Shown here piece by piece: positions 33,792 to 42,057 of a stretch of DNA of 64,000 bases (position 1 is the first letter of the stretch; the number at the start of each line of letters is the position of its first letter). The notes beneath the pieces were generated by a model. It did no database searches. It saw only the letters and a program-made list of their open reading frames with translations, and was not told where the DNA came from. Location of the stretch: positions 1-64,000 of the forward strand of contig CAZSTR010000004.1 in the NCBI GenBank assembly GCA_964609975.1, read 5' to 3'. Source of the stretch: UBA5905 sp964609975. GTDB taxonomy: Bacteria; Bacillota; Clostridia; Oscillospirales; Acutalibacteraceae. The position numbers and the translations under genes are program-made.

Positions 33792-33819
33792 TTGACTTTT
33801 CCGTTCTTTGGAGTATACT
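33792..33819 (+). promoter_or_regulatory. Promoter of argGH
   Basis: TTGACT (33792-33797) and TATACT (33814-33819) are 16 nt apart, followed by AGGAGG and ATG 33857. Confidence 0.85.
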
Positions 33820-33856
33820 ATGTCTATCGTTTGAAAATATAGGAGGAAAAAATATC

Positions 33857-35074
33857 ATGAACAAGGAAAATATCAAAAAAGTGGTTTTGGCCTATTCAGG
33901 TGGCTTGGACACCTCCATCATCATTCCCTGGCTGAAGGAAAACTATAACAACTGTGAGGTCATCGCTGTGTCCGGCAATGTGGGACAGGCGGACGAGCTG
34001 GAGGGGCTGGAGGAAAAAGCGCTGAAAACCGGTGCCTCGAAGCTGTATGTGCTGGACTTGACCGACGAATATGTGGATGACTATATCATCCCCACCATGA
34101 AGGCTGGCGCCGTGTATGAGGACTATCTGCTGGGCACCAGCCACGCCCGTCCCTGCATCGCCAAGGGACTGGTGGAAATTGCGAAGAAGGAAAACGCCGA
34201 CGCTATTTGCCACGGCTGCACAGGAAAGGGCAACGACCAGGTCCGTTTTGAGCTGGCGGTGAAGCATTTCGCCCCCACCATGCCCATCATCGCCCCCTGG
34301 CGGGAGTGGGACATCCAGTCCCGCGAGGAGGAAATCGAATATGCGGAGGCTCACAATATCCCGCTGAAGATCAACCGGGAAACCAACTATTCCAAGGACA
34401 AGAACCTGTGGCACCTGTCCCATGAGGGCATGGATTTGGAGGACACCGGAAACGAACCGCAGTATGAGAAGCCCGGCTTTTTGGAGATGGGCGTGTCCCC
34501 GCTGATGGCGCCGGACGCCCCGACCTATGTGACACTGGACTTTATCGCAGGCACTCCCACTGCCCTCAACGGTGAAAAAATGTCCGCCAAGGAAATCATC
34601 CTTCAGCTCAACAAGCTGGGGGGCGAAAACGGCATCGGCATCATCGACATCGTGGAAAACCGGCTGGTTGGCATGAAATGCCGGGGCGTGTATGAGACCC
34701 CCGGCGGCACCATCCTGTATAAAGCCCATGAGGCGCTGGAAAGCCTTTGCCTGGACAAGCTGACCATGCACGAAAAACAGCGGCTGAGCATCACCTTCGC
34801 CGAGCTGGTGTATAACGGTCAGTGGTTCACCCCCCTGCGGGAGGCGCTGTCCGCCTTCGTGGACAAAACCCAGGAAACCGTCACCGGCCAGGTGAAGCTG
34901 AAGCTGTATAAAGGAAACATCATCAAGGCCGGCGTGTGGAGCCCCTATTCCCTGTATAGCGAGGAAATCGCCACCTTCGGCGAAAGCGACTATAACCAGA
35001 AGGACGCGGAGGGCTTCATCAACCTCTACGGTCTGCCGATTCAGGTGCAGGCCATGGTCAACGGCGAGAAATAA
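33857..35074 (+). CDS. argG: Argininosuccinate synthase
   Basis: This enzyme joins citrulline and aspartate with ATP in arginine synthesis. The protein is 405 aa, the standard length. The N-type ATP pyrophosphatase motif is AYSGGLDTSIII (residues 11-22), followed by CHGCTGKGNDQVRFE and NRETNYSKDKNLWHLS-type segments. AGGAGG precedes ATG 33857. argH follows after 14 nt. The earlier pathway genes (argCJBD, argF) are not in the window. Confidence 0.97.
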   Translation: MNKENIKKVVLAYSGGLDTSIIIPWLKENYNNCEVIAVSGNVGQADELEGLEEKALKTGASKLYVLDLTDEYVDDYIIPTMKAGAVYEDYLLGTSHARPCIAKGLVEIAKKENADAICHGCTGKGNDQVRFELAVKHFAPTMPIIAPWREWDIQSREEEIEYAEAHNIPLKINRETNYSKDKNLWHLSHEGMDLEDTGNEPQYEKPGFLEMGVSPLMAPDAPTYVTLDFIAGTPTALNGEKMSAKEIILQLNKLGGENGIGIIDIVENRLVGMKCRGVYETPGGTILYKAHEALESLCLDKLTMHEKQRLSITFAELVYNGQWFTPLREALSAFVDKTQETVTGQVKLKLYKGNIIKAGVWSPYSLYSEEIATFGESDYNQKDAEGFINLYGLPIQVQAMVNGEK

Positions 35075-35088
35075 ACAGGAGGAGCAGC

Positions 35089-36468
35089 ATGGCAAAGCTA
35101 TGGGCCGGTCGCACCGACGGCATCACCGACGCGGCGGCGGACGATTTCAACTCGTCCATTCGGTTTGACTATAAAATGTATCGGCAGGACATCCGGGGGA
35201 GCATGGCCCATGCGGCCATGCTGGGCGCCCAGCAGATTATCTCCAAGGCGGAGGCGGACGCTCTCATCGACGGCCTGCAGACTCTGCTGGAAGAGCTGGA
35301 AACAGGCAAGCTGGCCTTCGACCCCTCCTGCGAGGACATTCATATGTTCATCGAGCAGGAGTTGACCGCCCGTCTCGGCGCGGTGGGGAAAAAGTTGCAC
35401 ACCGCCCGCAGTCGAAATGACCAAGTGGCGCTGGACATTCGCCTGTATCTGCGCGAGGAGCTGGACAATATCATCGCGGCGGTGCGCGCCCTGACCCAGA
35501 CCGTGGCGGAAAAGGCGGAACAGCACAAGGATACCGTTCTTCCCGGCTATACCCATCTGCAGAGGGCACAGCCCATCACCTTCGGCCAGCATCTGCTGGC
35601 CTATACGATGATGCTATTGCGGGATATGGATCGGCTGGCGGACTGCCGCCGGCGGATGAACCAATCCCCCATCGGCTGCTGTGCGCTGGCCGGGACAACC
35701 TACGCCACCGACCGCCTGGCCGAGGCACAGGCGCTGGGCTTCGACGGCATCTGCCGAAACAGTCTGGACGGCGTGTCCGACCGGGATTTTGGTGTGGAGC
35801 TACTCAGCGATCTGTCGATTTTGATGATGCATCTGTCCCGCTTTTCCGAGGAGCTGATTCTCTGGTCCAGCTGGGAATTCCGGTTTGTGGAGCTGGATGA
35901 CGCCTACACCACCGGCTCCTCCATCATGCCCCAAAAGAAAAACCCGGACATGGCGGAGCTTTGTCGCGGAAAAACCGGCCGGGTATACGGCGACCTGATG
36001 GCGCTGTTGACGGTGCTCAAGGGGCTTCCCCTGGCATACAACAAGGATATGCAGGAGGACAAGGAAGCCCTCTTCGACGCCGTAGAAACGGTGGAGATGT
36101 GTCTGCGGGTATTCACGCCGATGGTTGCCACCATGCGCGTGCGCCCGGAAAAAATGCTGGAAGCGGCACAGGGCGGATTCATCAACGCCACCGATTTAGC
36201 CGATTATCTGGTGGGCAAGGGGCTTCCCTTCCGGGATGCCTATAAGCTCAGCGGCCAGCTGGTTTCCCGGTGCATGGCCGACGGCCTTGTGCTGGAGACC
36301 CTCCCCCTGACAGTGTATCAGGAATACAGTTCTCTGTTCGAGCAGGATGTATATGAGACGGTGGATTTAACGAACTGCATCCGGCGGCGCATTTCCGCCG
36401 GCGGCACCGGCCCCGCCTCTGTGGAGGAGCAGCTGCGCTTCGTCAGAACCCAGCTGCAACAGCTTTGA
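35089..36468 (+). CDS. argH: Argininosuccinate lyase
   Basis: This enzyme splits argininosuccinate to arginine and fumarate, the last step of the pathway. The protein is 459 aa of the fumarase/aspartase superfamily. The N-terminus LWAGRTDG, HTARSRNDQVALD, GYTHLQRAQP, and signature GSSIMPQKKNPD (about residue 280) are all present. CAGGAGGAG precedes ATG 35089. It is co-transcribed with argG and ends before a terminator. Confidence 0.97.
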   Translation: MAKLWAGRTDGITDAAADDFNSSIRFDYKMYRQDIRGSMAHAAMLGAQQIISKAEADALIDGLQTLLEELETGKLAFDPSCEDIHMFIEQELTARLGAVGKKLHTARSRNDQVALDIRLYLREELDNIIAAVRALTQTVAEKAEQHKDTVLPGYTHLQRAQPITFGQHLLAYTMMLLRDMDRLADCRRRMNQSPIGCCALAGTTYATDRLAEAQALGFDGICRNSLDGVSDRDFGVELLSDLSILMMHLSRFSEELILWSSWEFRFVELDDAYTTGSSIMPQKKNPDMAELCRGKTGRVYGDLMALLTVLKGLPLAYNKDMQEDKEALFDAVETVEMCLRVFTPMVATMRVRPEKMLEAAQGGFINATDLADYLVGKGLPFRDAYKLSGQLVSRCMADGLVLETLPLTVYQEYSSLFEQDVYETVDLTNCIRRRISAGGTGPASVEEQLRFVRTQLQQL

Positions 36469-36479
36469 ACCAACAATGA

Positions 36480-36525
36480 AAAAAACAGCTCTGTTTTTCC
36501 TTTGGGAAGAGCAAAGCTGTTTTTT
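36480..36525. terminator. Terminator between argH and the zinc-ribbon gene
   Basis: AAAAAACAGCT (36480-36490) pairs with AGCTGTTTTTT (36515-36525), with a competing inner GCTCT/AGAGC pair. It lies between convergent genes. Confidence 0.8.
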
Positions 36526-36547
36526 CTTTTTCGATTTTCAGCGCTTT

Positions 36548-36907
36548 TTACAGAGCCTTTCCGCACTGGCTGCAATAAGTGGCGCCCTCCGGGTTCATGC
36601 TGCCGCAAGCGGCGCAGGTTTGCTTGCCCCGGCTGTTGTCGATTTCCGCCTGAATGCGGGCGCTGTCCGCGCGCAACTCATTGACCTGCGCCACAAGCTC
36701 GCTCACCGTTTCCTCGTTCAGCTCCATCTGGTTCTGGCGGCTCTCATACAGCAGGCGGCCCAAGGCCTCCATGGTGGACTCCTCCGCCTTCGCATTTTCG
36801 GTCAGTTTATATTTCTGCTTCGCCAAATCCGCCACATCAGTGACCTTCCGTCCGGTGGCCTGTGCCAGACGCTTTCCTTCATAGACCAATTCTTCCCATG
36901 TTTTCAT
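36548..36907 (-). CDS. Zinc-ribbon domain protein with coiled-coil region
   Basis: The protein is 119 aa. Residues 1-95 are charged and helical (probable coiled coil), and the C-terminus is a four-cysteine ribbon, CAACGSMNPEGATYCSQC. Proteins of this build are common in Clostridia and of unknown role; the ribbon may mediate protein contacts. AAAGGAG precedes ATG 36907. It has its own promoter and a terminator toward argH. Confidence 0.8.
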   Translation of the reverse strand: MKTWEELVYEGKRLAQATGRKVTDVADLAKQKYKLTENAKAEESTMEALGRLLYESRQNQMELNEETVSELVAQVNELRADSARIQAEIDNSRGKQTCAACGSMNPEGATYCSQCGKAL

Positions 36908-36936
36908 TCGAATCGCTCCTTTCGCCGTTTGTTTTC

Positions 36937-36965
36937 ATTATACCGCAACTTCTTGCGCTTTGCAA
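36937..36965 (-). promoter_or_regulatory. Promoter of the zinc-ribbon gene
   Basis: On the minus strand TTGCAA (36965-36960) and consensus TATAAT (36942-36937) are separated by 17 nt. Confidence 0.85.
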
Positions 36966-37146
36966 CCGCTTTTGACGCAATTTTTTTGCCATCCTCATAT
37001 CACAAAAATTCTCGTCCCTCGAATTTTATGAACCCCCTTTCCATTCTCTGCACAAGCTCGTTGGCAAGACCGTTGTTCCTCGAAAACAACCGCGAGGAAT
37101 AACAAAGCCCCTCGACCGGCTGGTGGTATAATCCACACTTCCCCCA

Positions 37147-37195
37147 AAAAAGGCAGGGCAGACACACCATTTCGTTGTGTCTGCCCTGCCTTTTT
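37147..37195 (-). terminator. Terminator of the recJ-to-hemZ gene run
   Basis: A 20-bp perfect stem (37147-37166 with 37176-37195) has a nine-base loop directly after the hemZ stop. A and T runs at the base allow function in both directions. Confidence 0.95.
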
Positions 37196-37198
37196 GCT

Positions 37199-38686
37199 TC
37201 AGCGGGTATATCCGCAATATTTCTCATAAAAGGCCGGGAGCGCCTGCTTTCGGTTGAGCATTTCCTCCAGACCGGCGTTATATTCATAGGGAAATTTATA
37301 GTTGAAAATCCGCTCCAGATAGTCTGTGCCCGGCTGCTTCAGCTTCGAAACTGCTCCGGCGCCACAGCCGAGAATTGTGTGGGTCTCATCCATAATATAC
37401 ACATTATACAGTCCCTCACAGCCCGGCTTCGCCCAGCCCACATTTTCCTGGTTTCCCACGGTGCGGCTCTGGCGATAGAGATAATAGGGGCGATACCCCG
37501 CCACCGGCAATGTCTGGGCAGAGCAGCGCACCATCTGCACCGTTTCCTCCTCGGCACGATAATCGGCTCGGTGCTGGAGCATGATGTTGGACGCCCGCTT
37601 CATGGAAAGGGTATGCACCGTCACGCTTTCCGGATCCAGCGCCAGAATTTTCTCCAGCGTGTCGCAAAAGCCCGCATAGGAATCCCCCGGCAAACCGGCA
37701 ATCAAATCCGTGTTGATGTTTTCGAAGCCGGCGCGACGCGCCAGCGCAAAGGAGTCATAGAACTGCTCCACCGTGTGCCGCCGGCCGATGCCGTCCAGCA
37801 CCGACTGCTGCAAGGTTTGGGGATTGATGCTCACCCGTCCCACACCGGCGGCGCGCAACGCCGCCAGCTTTTTCGCCGTCACCGTGTCCGGCCGGCCGGC
37901 CTCCACCGTATATTCCCGCAACGCGGACAAATCGAAGCTCTCCTCCACCGCCTTCAGCACCGCTGTCAGCTGCTCCGCGGTCAGCGTGGTTGGCGTGCCG
38001 CCGCCGAAATAGACTGTTTCCAGCCGCAGACCCATGGATTTTGCCAGCGTCCCCGTGTACCGAAGCTCCTCACACAGCTTTTCCACATAGGCCGGAATCA
38101 GCTTCTGCGCCCGTTCCACCGTCTGGGAGACAAAGGAGCAATAGTCACAGCGGGTGGGACAAAAGGGGATGGACACATACAGGCTGAAGGAATCCGGCCG
38201 GGAAAGAGACAACAGCTCGTTTTCCATCGCCAGGGTTTCCCGGCAAAGGGAAAGCTTTTCCTCGCTGACCAACAGCTTTTCCCGGAAATAGGCTAGCGCC
38301 TGCTCCTGTCCCTGCTCTCGCACCAGACGGCGCAGCAGCTTCACCGGGCGCACCCCGGTCACCAGCCCCCAGGTTTGGGAAAAGCCCAACAACTCCGCCA
38401 GCAGGCGATATAACAGCGTACACAGCGCCAGCTCGCACCGGTCGAACAGCTCTGCCCCCGGCGCCACCCGCTCCTCCAGCGTGCGGTCAAACTCCTCCAG
38501 CCGCACCCGGCAGGAAACCCTTGCGCCATCTCCGTCAGCGGCCATGTCACATTCCGCCGTCAGGCAATCCACCCGCTCCGGCGCAGCCTCCTCCCGATGG
38601 GTGACGATTTTCTCCAGCGGAAGAAACAGCCGGCTCACATTCTCTAATTCAAAATGATAATCGTTGCCACGCAAATAAATCTGCAT
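37199..38686 (-). CDS. hemZ: HemZ-type radical SAM coproporphyrinogen dehydrogenase-like protein
   Basis: The protein is 495 aa. About 165 residues at the N-terminus match the HemZ extension (WGLVTGVRPVKLLRRL). The radical-SAM domain has the cluster motif CPTRCDYCSF (about residue 172), FGGGTPTTL and SINPQTLQ, and the C-terminal part closes with YCGYTR. HemZ is the second, poorly characterised HemN-like protein of Bacillus and Clostridia; a role in haem synthesis is not proven. The site between rel/dtd/MBL and downstream genes is the usual clostridial location. Confidence 0.92.
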   Translation of the reverse strand: MQIYLRGNDYHFELENVSRLFLPLEKIVTHREEAAPERVDCLTAECDMAADGDGARVSCRVRLEEFDRTLEERVAPGAELFDRCELALCTLLYRLLAELLGFSQTWGLVTGVRPVKLLRRLVREQGQEQALAYFREKLLVSEEKLSLCRETLAMENELLSLSRPDSFSLYVSIPFCPTRCDYCSFVSQTVERAQKLIPAYVEKLCEELRYTGTLAKSMGLRLETVYFGGGTPTTLTAEQLTAVLKAVEESFDLSALREYTVEAGRPDTVTAKKLAALRAAGVGRVSINPQTLQQSVLDGIGRRHTVEQFYDSFALARRAGFENINTDLIAGLPGDSYAGFCDTLEKILALDPESVTVHTLSMKRASNIMLQHRADYRAEEETVQMVRCSAQTLPVAGYRPYYLYRQSRTVGNQENVGWAKPGCEGLYNVYIMDETHTILGCGAGAVSKLKQPGTDYLERIFNYKFPYEYNAGLEEMLNRKQALPAFYEKYCGYTR

Positions 38687-38765
38687 AAATCGGAAAACTC
38701 CCTATTCTTTCTCACTTGGCCGCCCGTTCCCCGCGACCCTTCACCAAAAGCCTCGCTCCGTCAAA

Positions 38766-39377
38766 TCAAAAACGGATTCTCCCCCTTTCTCCGGCGATGG
38801 TCGTTTCCGGGCCATGCCCCGGATAAACCGCCGTTTCCGGCGGAAGCTTCATCAGCCGGCACAGGGAGCGCCGCAAGGCTACGCCGTCCCCGCCGGGGAA
38901 ATCCGTGCGGCCGACGCCGTCCGCGAACAGGGTGTCCCCCGAAAACAGCACACCCTCTCCCAAAAAGCAAATGCTCCCCGGCGTATGTCCGGGCGTCTCC
39001 AACACCGTCAGCTGTTCTCCGCCGAGGGCGAGCACATCCCCCTCCCGCAGACAGCGACCCGCCACCGGGAAAAGAGGCATCGCCCGGCCAAACCAGTCAT
39101 ACAGGCTCGTCATCGGACTGTTCAGCGCCGGTGCATCCGCTTCATGCACCCACAGCGGAATGGACAGCGCTACGCAAATTTTCGCTGCCCCATCCATGTG
39201 GTCAAAATGAGCATGAGTCAGCACCACCGCAACCGGCGTCAGCGCAAGCTGACGCACCAACGCCAGCAGGCGCTCCGGCTCGTCCCCAGGATCCACAATC
39301 AAACCCTGGCCGTTTTCGGCGCGCAGCAAATAGCAATTCGCCTCCAGCTCCCCCACCGGGACACACAGCACTTTCAT
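38766..39377 (-). CDS. Metallo-beta-lactamase-fold hydrolase (glyoxalase II-like)
   Basis: The protein is 203 aa. The metal motif is THAHFDHMDG (about residue 53), with later ligands in TPGHTPGSI and SGDTLF and the final PGHGPET. This is the short YcbL/glyoxalase-II-like branch. ATG 39377 is chosen because AAAGGAGA lies seven bases upstream and the start overlaps the dtd stop as ATGA, giving translational coupling. It may hydrolyse a thioester; in this context it is a constant companion of rel and dtd in Clostridia, with no defined substrate. Confidence 0.9.
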   Translation of the reverse strand: MKVLCVPVGELEANCYLLRAENGQGLIVDPGDEPERLLALVRQLALTPVAVVLTHAHFDHMDGAAKICVALSIPLWVHEADAPALNSPMTSLYDWFGRAMPLFPVAGRCLREGDVLALGGEQLTVLETPGHTPGSICFLGEGVLFSGDTLFADGVGRTDFPGGDGVALRRSLCRLMKLPPETAVYPGHGPETTIAGERGRIRF

Positions 39378-39841
39378 TCGACGGTCTCCTTTTTCCAAAT
39401 ATCCGTGTCTAAAAGAATTGTCACCGGCCCGTCATTGAGGAGCGAAACCTGCATATCCGCACCGAACACACCGGTTTCCACCCGCGCGACGCCCTGCTCC
39501 CGCAGGGCGCAAACCAGGCGGTCAAACAGCGGCTTCGCCACCTCCGGGCGCGCCGCGCCGAAAAAATCCGGGCGGCGACCATGCTTCACATTGGCACACA
39601 GGGTGAACTGGGACACCGCCAGCACACCGCCGCCGATGTCCAAAACCGAACGGTTCATTTTCCCTTGCTCGTCCTCAAAGACCCGTAGCTGTGCCACCTT
39701 TTTCGCCAACAGCTCCGCCTGCTCCGGCGTGTCCTCCGGGCAGACGCCCACCAACAGCAGCACTCCGTTTTCAATGGCGCCGACAGTTTCGGAATCCACC
39801 CGCACCTGTGCATGACGCACACGCTGATACACCGCTTTCAT
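39374..39841 (-). CDS. dtd: D-aminoacyl-tRNA deacylase
   Basis: Dtd removes D-amino acids from mischarged tRNA. The protein is 155 aa. It begins MKAVYQRVRHAQVRVD and has the two cross-subunit motifs SQFTLCANVKHGRRPDF (around 79-95) and NDGPVTILLDT (around 138-148), the latter being the conserved NxGP motif. The start is ATG 39841; the open frame continues upstream within rel and is not used. It lies 14 nt after rel and overlaps the MBL hydrolase gene by four bases. Confidence 0.95.
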   Translation of the reverse strand: MKAVYQRVRHAQVRVDSETVGAIENGVLLLVGVCPEDTPEQAELLAKKVAQLRVFEDEQGKMNRSVLDIGGGVLAVSQFTLCANVKHGRRPDFFGAARPEVAKPLFDRLVCALREQGVARVETGVFGADMQVSLLNDGPVTILLDTDIWKKETVE

Positions 39842-39855
39842 CTGCTTTTCTCCGT

Positions 39856-42057
39856 TCAGCCGGAGGTGCGCTCCACACGGTCCACCGTGTCCACCGCCTC
39901 CAGCTTTTTCATAATCATTTGCAAATGCTCTACCCCGGTCACCACCACCGTGATGGTGACCACGGCGCTTCCGTTTTCCAAATCCCGCGCGTTCACCGCG
40001 TGAACGGTCACATGCATCCCGGCCAGCACCGTGGTGATTTTCAGCAGAAGGTTGTCTCCGCTGGCGGCGGTGATGCGCAAATTCGCATAGGATTCCGTTT
40101 TCTGACCGGATTCCCATTGCACCGCAATCCAGCGCTCCCGGTTAGCCGCCTCCTCCACCACGCGGGGCACATTCGTGCAATCCCGCCGATGGATGGACAC
40201 GCCATAGCCACGGGTGATAAACCCGATGATGGGGTCGCCCGGAACCGGGTTACAGCACTGAGCGAACTTCACCAGACAGTCCTCCATGCCGTCCACGATG
40301 ACGCCGCCATTATTATGCCGATGGCGTGGCGGGGGGGTGAGAATCTTCGGCGCGGTCTGGGCCTCGGTGTGCTCCTCCCTCTGGATGCGGTTGTATTCCT
40401 CTTTCATCCGCGGAATGAGCCGGGAAAGCAGAATTCCGCCATACCCGATTGCCGCATAAAAATCCTCCAGAGAGGCACAGTGCTGACGCCTGCATAGCTC
40501 CTGCAGGAAGGTCTCCATCCGCTCCTCCGGCAACCGAATCAGGTTGCGGGACAGCTCACGCTCCAGCTCGGCGCGTCCCTGCTGGATGTTTTCCTCCCGG
40601 CGCTCCCGCTTGAACCAGCTGCGAATTTTATTGCGGGCTTCGCCAGTGTGCACGATGTTCAGCCAGTCGCGGCTGGGGCCGTGATCCGGCGCCGAGGTAG
40701 TCAAAACCTCAACGATTTCCCCTGTTTTGACACGATAATCCAGCGGGACAATACGCCCGTCCACCTTCGCGCCAACCATGCGATGACCCACCGCCGTGTG
40801 AATCGCATAGGCGAAATCAATCACCGTGCTTCCCTCCGGCAGGGTGATCACATCCCCCTTCGGCGTGAACACAAACACATCGTCGATGTTCAAATCCGTT
40901 TTGATGCTGCGCACAATGTCCTCGGCATCGTCCACATCCTGCTGGTTTTCGATGAACTGGCGCACCCAGGCCAGCCGCTCATCCAGCCGATCCTGCCGCT
41001 GGATGCCCAGCTTGTATTTCCAGTGGGCGGCGATGCCGTATTCCGCTGTATAATGCATTTCAAAGGTGCGAATCTGCACCTCGAAGGGGATTTTCTCCTT
41101 GCTCACAACGGTGGTGTGCAACGACTGATACATATTGGCCTTCGGGGTGGAAATATAATCCTTGAAGCGATTGGGCAGAGGCCGAAACAGCTCATGCACC
41201 AGCCCCAACGCGTTATAACAGTCGTTGATGGTTTCCACAATCACCCGCACCGCATACACATCGAAGATCTCGTCGAAGGCATGCCCCTGAATATACATTT
41301 TTCGATAAATTCCAGCGATGCTTTTCACCCGGCCGGACATTTGCGCCTGCACGCCGTATGCGGCCAAACGCTCCCGAATACGCTCCTGAATTCCGGCGAG
41401 AAAGGCCGAGCGCTCCTCTGCCCGCATCGCCAGATTATCCTCGATTTCCTTATAGGCCACCGGATCCAGCACCCGCAGAGACAAATCCTCCAGCTCCTCC
41501 TTGATGGAGCGAATGCCCAGTCGGTGCGCCAGCGGCGCATAAATGTCCATGGTTTCCCGCGCCTTGTCCCGTTGCTTTTGCTCCGGCCAGCCATCGCTGG
41601 TGCGCATATTGTGCAGACGGTCGGCCAGCTTGATAATCATGACGCGGATATCCTTGGACATGGCCAACAGCATTTTCCGCACATTTTCTGCCTGCTGTTC
41701 CTCTTTGGAATAGAAGTTCATTTTGGTGATCTTCGTCACGCCGTCCACGAGGTTCGCCACATCAGCGCCGAAGGTATCCGCCACCTCCGCCAGCTCCACC
41801 GGCGTGTCCTCCACCACATCATGAAGAAGCGCAGCCACCACCGCGTCGCTGTCCATGCCCATCTCCACCAGAATGCAGGCCACATGCAACGGATGACAGA
41901 TATACTCCTCCCCGGACTGGCGTCGCTGACCGGCATGGGCCCGCTCCGCCAGGGCGGCTGCTTGCCAAATTCGGTCCAGCTGATAATTCTTTCCGCTCTC
42001 CTCCAGCTGTTTCTTCAACAACGCCTTCACCGACTCGGTTGTTTCACGCACCGCCAC
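39856..42057 (-). CDS. rel: Bifunctional (p)ppGpp synthetase/hydrolase
   Basis: This is the long RSH enzyme of the stringent response. It is 733 aa with an N-terminal HD hydrolase domain intact at HDVVEDT (79-85), a synthetase domain (RVKSIAGIYRKM, YISTPKANMYQSLHTTV), a TGS domain (DVFVFTPKGDVITLPEGSTVIDF-like region), a helical/zinc-finger part with CCNPVPGDPI, and a C-terminal ACT domain. Both catalytic sites look complete. The start is GTG 42057, six bases after GGAGG; it overlaps the end of recJ by 14 nt. The apt gene that often lies between recJ and rel is absent. Confidence 0.96.
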   Translation of the reverse strand: MAVRETTESVKALLKKQLEESGKNYQLDRIWQAAALAERAHAGQRRQSGEEYICHPLHVACILVEMGMDSDAVVAALLHDVVEDTPVELAEVADTFGADVANLVDGVTKITKMNFYSKEEQQAENVRKMLLAMSKDIRVMIIKLADRLHNMRTSDGWPEQKQRDKARETMDIYAPLAHRLGIRSIKEELEDLSLRVLDPVAYKEIEDNLAMRAEERSAFLAGIQERIRERLAAYGVQAQMSGRVKSIAGIYRKMYIQGHAFDEIFDVYAVRVIVETINDCYNALGLVHELFRPLPNRFKDYISTPKANMYQSLHTTVVSKEKIPFEVQIRTFEMHYTAEYGIAAHWKYKLGIQRQDRLDERLAWVRQFIENQQDVDDAEDIVRSIKTDLNIDDVFVFTPKGDVITLPEGSTVIDFAYAIHTAVGHRMVGAKVDGRIVPLDYRVKTGEIVEVLTTSAPDHGPSRDWLNIVHTGEARNKIRSWFKRERREENIQQGRAELERELSRNLIRLPEERMETFLQELCRRQHCASLEDFYAAIGYGGILLSRLIPRMKEEYNRIQREEHTEAQTAPKILTPPPRHRHNNGGVIVDGMEDCLVKFAQCCNPVPGDPIIGFITRGYGVSIHRRDCTNVPRVVEEAANRERWIAVQWESGQKTESYANLRITAASGDNLLLKITTVLAGMHVTVHAVNARDLENGSAVVTITVVVTGVEHLQMIMKKLEAVDTVDRVERTSG

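Noticed and set aside
37128..37195. Small RNA from a TATAAT at 37128 to the hemZ terminator
   Set aside because: There is an extended -10 but no -35, and the start would fall directly at the terminator stem, leaving no body.
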